Shown here one piece after another: positions 34,976 to 42,975 of a DNA stretch of 64,000 bases; position 1 is the stretch's first letter, and each line of letters begins with the position of its first letter. The stretch lies in assembly GCF_014217785.1 (NCBI RefSeq), contig NZ_CP048814.1:4402001-4466000 (forward strand). Reading direction: 5' to 3'. The translations under genes were made by a program, and so were the position numbers. A model generated the notes under the pieces. It had not been told where the DNA came from. It searched no databases and worked only from the letters and a program-made list of their open reading frames with translations. This DNA is from Rhodococcus triatomae. Its GTDB lineage: Bacteria > Actinomycetota > Actinomycetes > Mycobacteriales > Mycobacteriaceae.

Positions 34976-35248
34976 GAGCTGAAGTCTCCTGACATGGGTG
35001 AACACGGAGCGCAGCGCAGCGAGTTCACGGGTGGCACCGACGATGCCGGGTGAGGTGAACTCATGACGCCGAGCGGACTGCTGTCACATCTGCCACCTCA
35101 GCCTAGTGCCCGGCCGGTTGCGGGTCGATCCGGTCCGGTGCCCGGCCGATCACGGGCCGATTCGGTTCGCCCGAACCCGGCGTCTACCATCGTCTGTAGT
35201 AGTGGACGGCTGACGACGGCGTGGAAGTAAACGGTGCGAGGAGACAAC
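34976..35248. promoter_or_regulatory. Divergent promoter region tkt / ctaB
   Basis: This 273-base gap drives tkt leftward and ctaB rightward. On the minus strand TAGGCT at 35105-35100 would start tkt RNA near 35092. On the plus strand TACCAT at 35185-35190 would start ctaB RNA near 35198. Repeats of GCCCGGCCG near 35107 and 35140 are present. No regulator site was recognised. Confidence 0.4.
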
Positions 35249-36235
35249 GTGCGGGCAGGGCAACGGCCGAGCGGACACGGCTTCGGCAGCCCGGGGATCC
35301 CGGCAACCGCGCCGCGGTCGGACACGCTCCTCGGACGCGCCACCGGCAAGGTCCTCGCCTATGTCGCGCTGACCAAGCCCCGGGTCATCGAGCTTCTGCT
35401 CGTCGCGACCATCCCCGCCATGCTGCTCGCCGACCGCGGGGCGGTCGACATCGTGCTGATCCTCTCCACCCTGTTCGGTGGCTGGATGGGTGCCGCGAGT
35501 GCGAACTCGCTGAACTGCGTCGTGGATGCCGACATCGACAAGGTGATGAAGCGCACCGAGCGCCGTCCCCTCGCCCGCGAGGCCGTTCCCACCTCGCACG
35601 CACTGGTCTTCGGTCTGGTGCTGGGCGTCGCGTCGTTCGCCTGGCTGTGGTGGCGTGCCAACCTGCTCGCCGGCATCCTGGTCGTCCTGACCATCGCCTT
35701 CTACGTTCTCGTCTACACGATGGTTCTCAAGCGTCGTACCTGGCAGAACGTGGTGTGGGGTGGCGCCGCCGGATGCATGCCGGTACTCGTCGGCTGGGCC
35801 GCCGTCACCGGATCCCTCTCGTGGGAGCCGTTCGTCCTGTTCCTGGTGATCTTCTTCTGGACGCCGCCGCACACCTGGGCGCTGGCGATGCGGTACAAGG
35901 AGGATTACAAGGCCGCGGGTGTGCCGATGCTGCCGGTCATCGCCACCGAACAGCACGTGACGAAGCAGATCCTGCTCTACAGCTGGGCGATGGTGATCAC
36001 GACGCTCGTCCTGGTCCCGGCGGCGGGCCTGATCTACGCGGGGGTCACGATCGCGGCCGGCCTGTGGTTCCTGATCATGGCGACGCAGCTGTACCGGAGT
36101 GTGCGCGGCGGTGCGGTGGTGAAGCCGCTGCGGCTGTTCCTGCAGTCCAACAACTACCTCGCGGTCGTCTTCGTCGGTCTGGCGCTCGATTCGGTGCTCG
36201 GCCTGCAGACGGTGTGGAGCATGTTCACGGGCTGA
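35249..36235 (+). CDS. ctaB: Protoheme IX farnesyltransferase (heme O synthase)
   Basis: Adds farnesyl to heme b to make heme O for aa3 oxidase. The 328-residue UbiA-family membrane protein has about nine helices. The first prenyl-diphosphate motif is [20 protein letters not shown] and the second is [26 protein letters not shown] marks the start of the conserved core. GTG 35249 is preferred because GAGGAG lies 5 bases before it; GTG 35234 is in frame but lacks a site. It works with CtaA, encoded at 37757-38719. Confidence 0.95.
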   Translation: MRAGQRPSGHGFGSPGIPATAPRSDTLLGRATGKVLAYVALTKPRVIELLLVATIPAMLLADRGAVDIVLILSTLFGGWMGAASANSLNCVVDADIDKVMKRTERRPLAREAVPTSHALVFGLVLGVASFAWLWWRANLLAGILVVLTIAFYVLVYTMVLKRRTWQNVVWGGAAGCMPVLVGWAAVTGSLSWEPFVLFLVIFFWTPPHTWALAMRYKEDYKAAGVPMLPVIATEQHVTKQILLYSWAMVITTLVLVPAAGLIYAGVTIAAGLWFLIMATQLYRSVRGGAVVKPLRLFLQSNNYLAVVFVGLALDSVLGLQTVWSMFTG

Positions 36236-36272
36236 CCCGTCGGTCAGGGCCGGTCGCGGGCCGACCCTGCGG

Positions 36273-37238
36273 TCAGGGCAGCAGCACGATCGAGCCGGTC
36301 GTCGTGCGTCCTTCCAGATCCCGATGTGCTCGCGCAGCCTCCTCCAGTGGATAGTGCGCGCCGACCCGGAGTGTCAGGGTGCCGTCGACGAGGCCGGAGA
36401 ACACGTCGCCCGCACGCCATTCGAGCTCACGGCGATCACGTAGATATGCCCCCATCGACGGCCGGGTGAGATAGACCGAGCCCGCCGTGTTGAGCCGCTG
36501 CGGGTCCACCGGCGGCACCGGCCCGCTCGCCGCACCGAACAGTGCCAGCGTGCCCCGGATCCGCACGGAGCCGAGGCTGGCGTCGAACGTGTCCGCGCCC
36601 ACCCCGTCGTACACCGCGGCCACACCTGCACCCTCGGTGAGGGCGCGCACGCGCTCGGCGAGGTCGGGGCCGTACCGCAGCACGTCGGTCGCGCCGGCCT
36701 CGCGGGACAGTGCCTCCTTCTCGTCGGTGGAGACAGTGGTGATCACCCGCGCCCCGAGAGCGACGGCCATCTGGGTCAGCAGCAGGCCCACCCCGCCCGC
36801 GCCCGCATGAACGAGCACGGTGTCGCCCGAGGCCACCGGGTAGGTCGAGTGGGCGAGATAGTGTGCGGTCATGCCCTGGAGCAGAGCCGAGGCGGCCTGA
36901 TCGGACGGGACCCCGTCCGGCACCGGGATCGCCACCGCCGCTGGCACCAGGACCTGCTCGGCGTAGCTGCCCGGCGCCGTGGCCCACGCAACCCGATCGC
37001 CGGGGCCGAACCCGGTCACCTCGGCGCCGACGGCCCGCACCACGCCCGACCCCTCGCTGCCGGGTACGTAGGGAAGCTCCTGCGAGTACACACCGGTCCG
37101 GAAGTAGGTGTCGATGTAGTTCACGCCGATCGCGTCGACCTCGACCAACAGGTCTGTGGGGCCCGGTTCGGGGTCGGGGAGTTCGGTGGGAACGAGGACG
37201 TCGGGACCGCCGGTGGCCGTCACTTCGATTGCGCGCAT
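36273..37238 (-). CDS. qor: NADPH:quinone oxidoreductase (QorA-like)
   Basis: Zinc-free medium-chain dehydrogenase/reductase of 321 residues. The quinone-reductase signature is seen in VNYIDTYFRTGVY and GSEGSGVVRAVG, with the NADPH Rossmann loop HAGAGGVGLLLTQMA near residue 150. No zinc-ligand cysteines are visible. ATG 37238 has no ribosome site; TACAAA (37250-37245 on the minus strand) lies 6 bases before it, a near-miss to a leaderless -10. It is convergent with ctaB, and the same neighbour occurs in mycobacteria (Rv1454c, from memory). Confidence 0.92.
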   Translation of the reverse strand: MRAIEVTATGGPDVLVPTELPDPEPGPTDLLVEVDAIGVNYIDTYFRTGVYSQELPYVPGSEGSGVVRAVGAEVTGFGPGDRVAWATAPGSYAEQVLVPAAVAIPVPDGVPSDQAASALLQGMTAHYLAHSTYPVASGDTVLVHAGAGGVGLLLTQMAVALGARVITTVSTDEKEALSREAGATDVLRYGPDLAERVRALTEGAGVAAVYDGVGADTFDASLGSVRIRGTLALFGAASGPVPPVDPQRLNTAGSVYLTRPSMGAYLRDRRELEWRAGDVFSGLVDGTLTLRVGAHYPLEEAARAHRDLEGRTTTGSIVLLP

Positions 37239-37313
37239 GGTGCTTTTGTAACACCGGCGGTGCCGATCGTGGCGGTGGCAGGGCGGGGCGGCGAGGGTGC
37301 CGCGGTGCTCGAG

Positions 37314-37327
37314 TATTCTCTTCACCA
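37314..37327 (+). promoter_or_regulatory. Leaderless promoter of the hypothetical gene at 37327
   Basis: TATTCT (37314-37319), then 7 bases, then ATG. No Shine-Dalgarno is present. This decides the start at 37327 over an in-frame GTG at 37297. Confidence 0.65.
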
Positions 37328-37686
37328 TGAGCACCGACACCGCGAAGCCCGCTGCCGCTCCCGTCTCCGCTCCCAAGGACGTGGTCGCGGACATCGAGAA
37401 GTTCCTCGCCGCCCACGGTGGCTCCGGCAGTGCCGTCGTCCAGCCCGTGGGGGAGGGCCGGGTGCGCATCACCCTGGTCGGCGAGGACGGCATCCTGGGC
37501 GACCAGGTGGTTCCCGATCTGGTCACCGCGAACGCGGTCGTCGAGGCCGTCTCGGGGCTCACGGAGGCAGCCGGATGGGATCGTGAACTCACCAGCAAGG
37601 TGACGCCGCGCCCAGGCCATTTCGCGCAGATGGCCGGGTGGGTGGCCCGGCAGACGCGGTTCCCGAAGGCACGCAACGAACGCTGA
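37327..37686 (+). CDS. Conserved hypothetical protein (119 residues)
   Basis: A small cytoplasmic protein with no recognised domain name. An Ala/Pro-rich tail (about 18 residues) precedes a compact alpha/beta segment (VVADIEKFLAAHGG, RVRITLVGEDGILGD, VVPDLVTANAVVEAV), then a basic end (WVARQTRFPKARNER). A gene of this size lies between qor and ctaA in mycobacteria (Rv1455, recalled), which supports that it is real. Function unknown. It is convergent with ctaA, separated by a strong hairpin. Confidence 0.75.
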   Translation: MSTDTAKPAAAPVSAPKDVVADIEKFLAAHGGSGSAVVQPVGEGRVRITLVGEDGILGDQVVPDLVTANAVVEAVSGLTEAAGWDRELTSKVTPRPGHFAQMAGWVARQTRFPKARNER

Positions 37687-37704
37687 CGCACGAGTCCGGC
37701 ACGA

Positions 37705-37750
37705 ACGCACGGTGCCCTCTCCCCAGGGCCGGGGAGAGGGCACCGTGCGT
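37705..37750. terminator. Bidirectional terminator, 20-bp perfect hairpin
   Basis: Bases 37705-37724 and 37731-37750 form a perfect 20-bp stem with a six-base loop, AGGGCC. It fills the 70-base gap between the convergent hypothetical gene and ctaA and can end both transcripts. Confidence 0.85.
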
Positions 37751-37756
37751 CGGTGG

Positions 37757-38719
37757 TCAGGCCGGTACGGGCTCCTGATCGGCGACCCGTACGCGGGTGC
37801 GACCCGCGGCCCACAGGGCCGAGGTGGCCGCCGTGCAGACACCGGCGCCGAGGACGTGCAACGCCACCAGGGCGGCGGGCACGTCCGTGAAGTACTGGAC
37901 CACTCCGACGAGTCCCTGGGCCACCACCACGGCGATGACCACCTGCAGGCGGAGTTTGACGGCGGCGCTCGTTCCCACGGCGGCGAGTCCGAACGCGAGG
38001 CCCACCAACAGCGCCAGATAGGCGACCAGGGTCTGGGCGTGCAGGTGGACGAGGGTGGTGATGTCGATCTCGAGCCGGGGCACGACGCGTTCGGGGCTCT
38101 TGTCGCCGGCGTGCGGGCCCGCGCCGGTCACCATGGTGCCCGCGACCAGGGTGGCCGCCAGGGCGATACCGGACAGGGCGGTGAGCGCGCGCAACGGGCG
38201 TGGCACGACCTGGGTGGGGACACCGTCGTCGGGTTCGCCGACCTTCGCGAAGAGGACGGTGGCGAGCCAGACCATCAGCATGGACACCAACAGGTGCACC
38301 GCGACGGTCCACCAGAGCAGGCCGGTGAGCACCGTGATCCCGCCGATGACGGCCTGCAGGACGGTACCGCCGGGCATCAACCACGCGTAGACGAGAACTT
38401 CCCGACGGCGGCGCGCCCTGGTGACGGCGAGGACGATGGCCGCCGCGGCCAGGACCACGACGAAGGTGAGCAGCCGGTTGCCGAACTCCACGGCCTGGTG
38501 CAGCCCGGCGACCTCCTCGTGCGGCACCGGGGTGAAGCTGCCCGGGAAGCACTGCGGCCAGGTCGGGCAGCCGAGCCCGGACGCGGTGACCCGCACCACT
38601 GCTCCGGTCACCGCGATCCCACCCTGGGTGAGGATGACGACGAACGCGAGGATCCGCTGTGTCCTCAGGGACGGCAGCGGTAGACGGTCGACGAGGCTCA
38701 GAAACCCGCGATACAGCAC
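37757..38719 (-). CDS. ctaA: Heme A synthase CtaA (COX15 type)
   Basis: Oxidises heme O to heme A for the aa3 oxidase; partner of CtaB. The 320 residues form about eight membrane helices in two four-helix halves. Heme-ligand histidines appear in GLHQAVEFGNRLLTF, VAVHLLVSMLMVW, LVHLHAQTLVAY and ALHVLGAGVC. The cysteine pair of the extracellular loop is in ASGLGCPTWPQCFPG. GTG 38719 is supported by TACCAT 7 bases before it, so it is probably leaderless. It lies 25 bases downstream of the pentapeptide gene. Confidence 0.94.
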   Translation of the reverse strand: MLYRGFLSLVDRLPLPSLRTQRILAFVVILTQGGIAVTGAVVRVTASGLGCPTWPQCFPGSFTPVPHEEVAGLHQAVEFGNRLLTFVVVLAAAAIVLAVTRARRRREVLVYAWLMPGGTVLQAVIGGITVLTGLLWWTVAVHLLVSMLMVWLATVLFAKVGEPDDGVPTQVVPRPLRALTALSGIALAATLVAGTMVTGAGPHAGDKSPERVVPRLEIDITTLVHLHAQTLVAYLALLVGLAFGLAAVGTSAAVKLRLQVVIAVVVAQGLVGVVQYFTDVPAALVALHVLGAGVCTAATSALWAAGRTRVRVADQEPVPA

Positions 38720-38732
38720 GGAGTCGATGGTA
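38719..38732 (-). promoter_or_regulatory. Leaderless promoter of ctaA
   Basis: On the minus strand TACCAT (38732-38727) is followed by 7 bases and GTG at 38719. It lies in the 25-base gap after the pentapeptide gene, so ctaA need not be transcribed from upstream. Confidence 0.6.
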
Positions 38733-38744
38733 GAGCCCCGCGTA

Positions 38745-39257
38745 CTACAGCCCGTCGTTGGGTGCTGGAGGAGACGCCGGGATCACGCCGAGGGTGTCGT
38801 CGGTGGTGATCGAGAAGTCGCCGACCACCACTCCGAGGAAGTCGAACTCGCGGTGGATCAGCGTGACAGTGCGGCGCTGGGACTCGGTGAAGACCGCCTC
38901 GTCGAGAGCGGCGTCGGAGAGGTTCGCATACGACAGGTCGGAGCCGGTGAAGTTCGCCCCGCGCACGTCGGCGCCGGACAGGTCGGCCCACCGGAGATCC
39001 GTGTGGGCGAGATCCGCACCGCGCAGGTCGGCGCCCGCGCACCGGGTGTGCTCGTCGGGTGTCGGTGCGGCGACCACGGCGCAGGAGCCTACCCACCGGG
39101 CGGGAACCTCCGTGGCTCCGGTGGCTGCGGCCACGCCGCTGCCCATCGCTGCGGCGACGAGTACTGCCGCGACGGCGGCCACCGTGGGCGCCACCGCCGA
39201 CCCGCAACGTCCGGACGCCCGACTCCCGAGCTTCAATATCCCGACCTTCAACGACAC
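38745..39257 (-). CDS. Secreted pentapeptide-repeat protein
   Basis: A 170-residue protein with a long N-terminal basic and hydrophobic segment (VAPTVAAVAAVLVAAAMG, about residues 21-40) that looks like a signal peptide or anchor. About nine to ten pentapeptide units follow ([20 protein letters not shown] and onward), which fold as a right-handed square beta-helix. The C-terminal 45 residues are non-repetitive (REFDFLGVVVGDFSI). Pentapeptide proteins act in several unrelated roles, including DNA mimicry and envelope structure; function here is unknown. GTG 39257 lies 4 bases after GGGAGG, a site locked in a hairpin. It is downstream of flavodoxin on the same strand. Confidence 0.75.
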   Translation of the reverse strand: MSLKVGILKLGSRASGRCGSAVAPTVAAVAAVLVAAAMGSGVAAATGATEVPARWVGSCAVVAAPTPDEHTRCAGADLRGADLAHTDLRWADLSGADVRGANFTGSDLSYANLSDAALDEAVFTESQRRTVTLIHREFDFLGVVVGDFSITTDDTLGVIPASPPAPNDGL

Positions 39258-39288
39258 AGTCCCTCCCGTCGATCGCCCGGGAGGGACT
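39258..39288 (-). promoter_or_regulatory. Hairpin enclosing the ribosome site of the pentapeptide gene
   Basis: In the mRNA sense, AGTCCCTCCCG pairs perfectly (11 bp) with CGGGAGGGACT across a nine-base loop. The second arm contains the GGGAGGG Shine-Dalgarno, and the start codon GTG follows it directly. It lies 51 bases after the flavodoxin stop, so it could be a terminator, but it has no T-run. Closed, it would block initiation. Confidence 0.6.
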
Positions 39289-39339
39289 GTATTCGAGATG
39301 GGTACGCCGCGGTGCGGTTTCGCTGCCGCGGCGGGAGAT

Positions 39340-39783
39340 TCAGGAGAGGAACTCGGCGGCGATCTTCTTCGCCCACTCCTCGGCCTGGTCCTTGACCTTG
39401 ATCGGACCGGAGTCGTCGTGCCGGGCATGTTCGCCGACCTGCACGGCACCGAGCGAGATCAGCTTCTCCGCCATGATCTCGCCGCCGCGGTTGAACGTCT
39501 CGTAGACGCTGTCGCCCATCCCGAACAGGGCGAAGCGCACGCCGTCGAGATCGGGCTCGTCCTCGTCGAGGGCATCGAAGAACGGTGCGGCGCCGGTGGG
39601 GAGCTCGCCGTCGCCGTAGGTGGAGCAGACGACGATGTGGAAGTCGTCGGCGTCGAGATCGCCGGGATCGAACTCCATCATGTCGTACAGCGAGACGTCC
39701 TGGCCCGACAGCACGTCCGCCAGATGTTCCGCGACCGACTCGGCGTTACCGGCTTCGCTGCCGTAGAGGATCACCACTGCCAT
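39340..39783 (-). CDS. Flavodoxin-domain protein (MioC/CysJ-FMN type)
   Basis: A 147-residue single-domain FMN protein. The phosphate loop is LYGSEAGNAESVAEHL, the flavin-ring loops are CSTYGDGELPTGAAPFFDAL and FGMGDSVYETFNRGG, and HARHDDSG is near the end. It matches the FMN half of CysJ or cytochrome P450 reductase but stands alone. The matching FAD/NADPH half is encoded 82 bases upstream on the same strand, so the pair probably works as a two-piece diflavin reductase. ATG 39783 is preceded by GAAGGAG on the minus strand at about 8 bases. Confidence 0.9.
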   Translation of the reverse strand: MAVVILYGSEAGNAESVAEHLADVLSGQDVSLYDMMEFDPGDLDADDFHIVVCSTYGDGELPTGAAPFFDALDEDEPDLDGVRFALFGMGDSVYETFNRGGEIMAEKLISLGAVQVGEHARHDDSGPIKVKDQAEEWAKKIAAEFLS

Positions 39784-39865
39784 CGTTGTCGAGCTCCTTC
39801 GAAATGTGTGAGAGTGCGGGCGAGGTCAGGGACGCACCCGGTCGGGTGCGTACACGGGGTGGGAG

Positions 39866-41098
39866 TCAGTAGACGTCGCGCACGTAGCGTTTGGCGGCGC
39901 GCAGCGCGGCGACGTACTCGCGGGCTTGTTCGGTGTCGCGCGCGCCGTGGGTGGCGACGAGTTCGTGCAGCGCACGGTCGACGTCCACGGCCATGGCGAG
40001 CGCGTCTCCGCACACGTAGACGTGCGCGCCTTCCTCGAGCCACGCGAACACCTGTGCGCCGTGCTCGAGCATGCGGTGCCAGACGTAGTCCTTCTCGGCC
40101 CGGTCACGGGAGAACGCGACGTCGAGACGGGTGAGCAGTCCCCGGTCCCGGAATGCGCAGAGTTCGTCGCCGTACAGGAAGTCGCTGCCGCGGTGACGGT
40201 CGCCGAAGAAGAGCCAGTTCGCCCCGCGGGCACCCCGCGCGGCGCGTTCGTGCAGGAAGGCACGGAAGGGCGCGACGCCGGTGCCCGGACCGATCATGAT
40301 CACGGGCGTGTCGTCCTCGGGGAGCCGGAACGACCGGTTCTTCACCGGGAATACGCCACCGGCACCCGTCGGCCCGATCCGGTCCGCGAGATAGGTCGAG
40401 CACGTCCCGTGGCGATCGCGGGTACCGGTACGGTGCCGGACGCTGGTGACCGTGAGATGGACGTACGACCCGTGGACGGCGGGTGCCGAGGAGATCGAGT
40501 AGGTGCGGTGCCGGAGCGGCTCGAGGACGCCGACGAACTCGTCCGGTGACACCGCACCGGGTACGAGGTCGAGGACGTCCATGACATCCAGGACGTCCCG
40601 GCCTCGCGCCCAGCGGTCGCGGGCCGTGCGATCGCCCGCGAGCACGGCCAGATCGGAGTCGCCGGTGCGGTGCGCGGCGAACTCGAGGAGATCCCGTCCC
40701 GGCGTGCGGAGTTCGAGGGAGTGGCTCAGCAGGTCGCTGAGCGGGCGCTCGTGCCCGGCGACGGCATGGTCCGGGTGCACACCCAGGCGGGTGACGATCT
40801 CGTCGACGAGTGCCGGGTCGTTGACGGGTTGTACGCCGAGGCCGTCGCCGGGCTCGTAGCTGATGCCGCTGTCCGCGAGGTCGAACTCGTAGTGCCGGAC
40901 CTCCTTCGTCGACTGCGGGCCGGACAGCACCCGGTTGCCCACGAGGGTGGCGCGGTAGGGGTTCTTTCGATTCCACGGCGACCGAGTCCGGGCACCGGCG
41001 GTGCCGCGCTGCCCGGCCCGGGCGGGTCTGGTGGCGGCTTCGGGGGTTTCGGGGGATACGACGCGGTCCGGCGTACGGGTCGCAGCGGGGGTGTTCAC
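39866..41098 (-). CDS. CysJ/CPR-type FAD- and NADPH-binding reductase without FMN domain
   Basis: A 410-residue flavoprotein. After a disordered N-terminus (about 55 residues) come a connecting domain and the FAD site: RTYSISSAP near residue 205 and HGTCSTYLADRIG. NADPH-binding motifs are MIGPGTGVAPFRAFLHE, LFFGDRHRGSDFLYGDEL and YVCGDALAMAVD. It ends in tyrosine (YVRDVY), the aromatic that stacks on FAD in CPR-family enzymes. CysJ is about 600 residues; the missing 150-residue FMN domain is the flavodoxin gene downstream. The electron acceptor is unknown: no cysI or P450 is in the window. GTG 41098 has GAGGGAG 8 bases before. Confidence 0.9.
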   Translation of the reverse strand: MNTPAATRTPDRVVSPETPEAATRPARAGQRGTAGARTRSPWNRKNPYRATLVGNRVLSGPQSTKEVRHYEFDLADSGISYEPGDGLGVQPVNDPALVDEIVTRLGVHPDHAVAGHERPLSDLLSHSLELRTPGRDLLEFAAHRTGDSDLAVLAGDRTARDRWARGRDVLDVMDVLDLVPGAVSPDEFVGVLEPLRHRTYSISSAPAVHGSYVHLTVTSVRHRTGTRDRHGTCSTYLADRIGPTGAGGVFPVKNRSFRLPEDDTPVIMIGPGTGVAPFRAFLHERAARGARGANWLFFGDRHRGSDFLYGDELCAFRDRGLLTRLDVAFSRDRAEKDYVWHRMLEHGAQVFAWLEEGAHVYVCGDALAMAVDVDRALHELVATHGARDTEQAREYVAALRAAKRYVRDVY

Positions 41099-41233
41099 TC
41101 GCGATGCTCCCTCGGTCGGTGATCGGTCCGGTCGCGGTTCGACGACCAGCGTGCATGTCGATACACGCGCAGGCACAGTAATCCGTCCCGACTTCGCGGT
41201 GCAACACGCTCGTTCCGCGCCGGGGGGTACAGC

Positions 41234-42034
41234 TCAGGTGAAGCGGAACAGTCGCTGGGCGAGGAAGCCGGTGACTGCCGCCCACACGGCGAGAACGATC
41301 AGGCTGAACCCGTCGATCGTTCCTGCGAGCGCCGATTCGAGCCCGTGCGCGAGCGCGCCGGACGGGACGAGCCGGGCCGCCGCGGTCCATCCTTCCGAGA
41401 CGTCGCCGCGGACGAACAGGATGCTGCCCACCGCGATCATGACGAACCAGAGGATGTTCGCGAGGGCGAGGACGATGTCCGCCCGCAGGGTGCCGCCGAG
41501 CAACAGACCCATCGCGGCGAAGGTGACCGTGCCGAGCGCGATGACGATCGCGCCCAGACCGAGACCGAGCAGATCGGGTCGCCAGCCCAGGGCGAATCCG
41601 ATCGCCCCGAGCAGTACCGACTGGAGCGTCACGACGATGACGACCGCCGCGCTCTTCCCGGCGATGATGCCCCACCGTGGCAAGGGTGTGGCACCGAGTC
41701 GTTTCAGGGCGCCGTAGCGGCGGTCGAATCCGACGGCGATGGCCTGGCCGGTGAAGGCGGTGGACATCACCGCGACCATCATCACGGCGGGCAACACGGT
41801 GTCGACTCGCACGTCCCCCAGATCGCCGATGGGAAGCTTGCTCAACCCGACGAGGAGGGTGATCGGGATGAACATCGTGAGCAGCAGTTGCTCGCCGTTG
41901 CGCAGGAGCAGCTTCAGCTCGAGCCAGGTCTGGGCTCTCAGCATCGTCGAGGGGGCGCTGGGCCGCGGATCCGGCGCGAACGTACCCGGCGCGAACCGGT
42001 TGTCGTGCAGGCGATCTCCCGCCGTGGTGCTCAT
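41234..42034 (-). CDS. ABC-2 type transporter permease
   Basis: A 266-residue membrane subunit with six predicted helices after a 35-residue cytoplasmic tail. Features are LLLRNGEQLLLTMFIPITLL, FDRRYGALKRLGATPLPRW (typical ABC-2 amphipathic loop) and a hydrophobic end. It overlaps the ATPase gene by 4 bases. Mycobacterial counterparts (Rv1457c/Rv1458c, recalled) are called antibiotic exporters, but substrate is unproven; the mptB neighbour hints at envelope components. Confidence 0.9.
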   Translation of the reverse strand: MSTTAGDRLHDNRFAPGTFAPDPRPSAPSTMLRAQTWLELKLLLRNGEQLLLTMFIPITLLVGLSKLPIGDLGDVRVDTVLPAVMMVAVMSTAFTGQAIAVGFDRRYGALKRLGATPLPRWGIIAGKSAAVVIVVTLQSVLLGAIGFALGWRPDLLGLGLGAIVIALGTVTFAAMGLLLGGTLRADIVLALANILWFVMIAVGSILFVRGDVSEGWTAAARLVPSGALAHGLESALAGTIDGFSLIVLAVWAAVTGFLAQRLFRFT

Positions 42035-42975
42035 CCCCGCAACTCCTTACCCGTCAGCTCGAGGAACACGTCCTCGAGGCTGCGCTGGTCCACCCGGATC
42101 TCGTTGACCAGGACGTCCTGCTCGGCGCACCATGCGGCGACGGACGCGACCACGGACGGGGTCACGACGCCCTCCACCAGGTACGCACCCGGTGTCGCCT
42201 CGCGTGCGGAAAATCCTTCCGGCAGCGTGCGGACCAGGGCGTCGACGCCGAGCCCGGCCGGTGCGGACACTCGCAGCTGTCCCTCGGAACCGCGGCGGGT
42301 GACCTCGGACGGTGTCCCGGAGGCGACGATCTCGCCCTTGTCGATGATGACGAGCTGGTCGGCCAGTTCCTCGGCCTCGTCCATGAGATGGGTGGTGAGC
42401 AGGACGCTCACGCCGTCCCGGCGCAGCGCGTCGATCAGCTCCCACACCAGGAGCCGCGCCTGGGCGTCGAGACCCGCCGTGGGCTCGTCGAGGAAGACCA
42501 GTTCCGGGCGGCCGACGAGTGCGCACGCGAGCGCCAGGCGCTGTTGCTGACCGCCGGAGAGGCGCCGATAGGGAGTGTTGCGGGCGTTCGCGAGTCCGAG
42601 GCTGTCGAGCAGCCACGCGGAGTCCAGCGGGTCGGCGCAGTAGGAGGCGACCAGATCGAGCATCTCGCCGGCCTTGGAGCCGGGATACGCGCCGCCTCCC
42701 TGCAGCATGACGCCGATGCGCGGACGCAGGGCGGCGCTGTCGGCGATCGGGTCGAGGCCGAGAACGCGTACGGTCCCGGCGTCGGGACGGAGGAAGCCCT
42801 CGCACATCTCGACGGTGGTGGTCTTGCCTGCTCCGTTGGGCCCGAGGAGGGCGAGGACCTGTGCTCGCTCGACGGTCAGGTCGAGCCCGCCGACAGCGCG
42901 CACACCGTCGAACGACTTGACGACACCGTCGAGGCGGACAGCGGGGGATGCGTTGCCGGTCCGGGGGGTGGTCAC
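42031..42975 (-). CDS. ABC transporter ATP-binding protein (DRR/CcmA type)
   Basis: A 314-residue ATPase. Walker A is LLGPNGAGKTTTVEM near residue 43, the signature is RLSGGQQQRLALAC, Walker B is LVFLDEPTAGLD, and the H-loop is LLTTHLMDEAEEL. The C-terminal 90 residues are the extra domain seen in drug-exporter ATPases. GTG 42975 overlaps the mptB stop (GTGA) and its stop overlaps the permease start, so mptB, ATPase and permease form one coupled operon. Confidence 0.93.
   Translation of the reverse strand: MTTPRTGNASPAVRLDGVVKSFDGVRAVGGLDLTVERAQVLALLGPNGAGKTTTVEMCEGFLRPDAGTVRVLGLDPIADSAALRPRIGVMLQGGGAYPGSKAGEMLDLVASYCADPLDSAWLLDSLGLANARNTPYRRLSGGQQQRLALACALVGRPELVFLDEPTAGLDAQARLLVWELIDALRRDGVSVLLTTHLMDEAEELADQLVIIDKGEIVASGTPSEVTRRGSEGQLRVSAPAGLGVDALVRTLPEGFSAREATPGAYLVEGVVTPSVVASVAAWCAEQDVLVNEIRVDQRSLEDVFLELTGKELRG

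Noticed and set aside
37757..38683. Plus-strand frame of about 320 codons opposite ctaA
   Set aside because: It is an antisense shadow of a clear membrane protein gene, with Gly/Arg/Glu/His-rich composition typical of such shadows.
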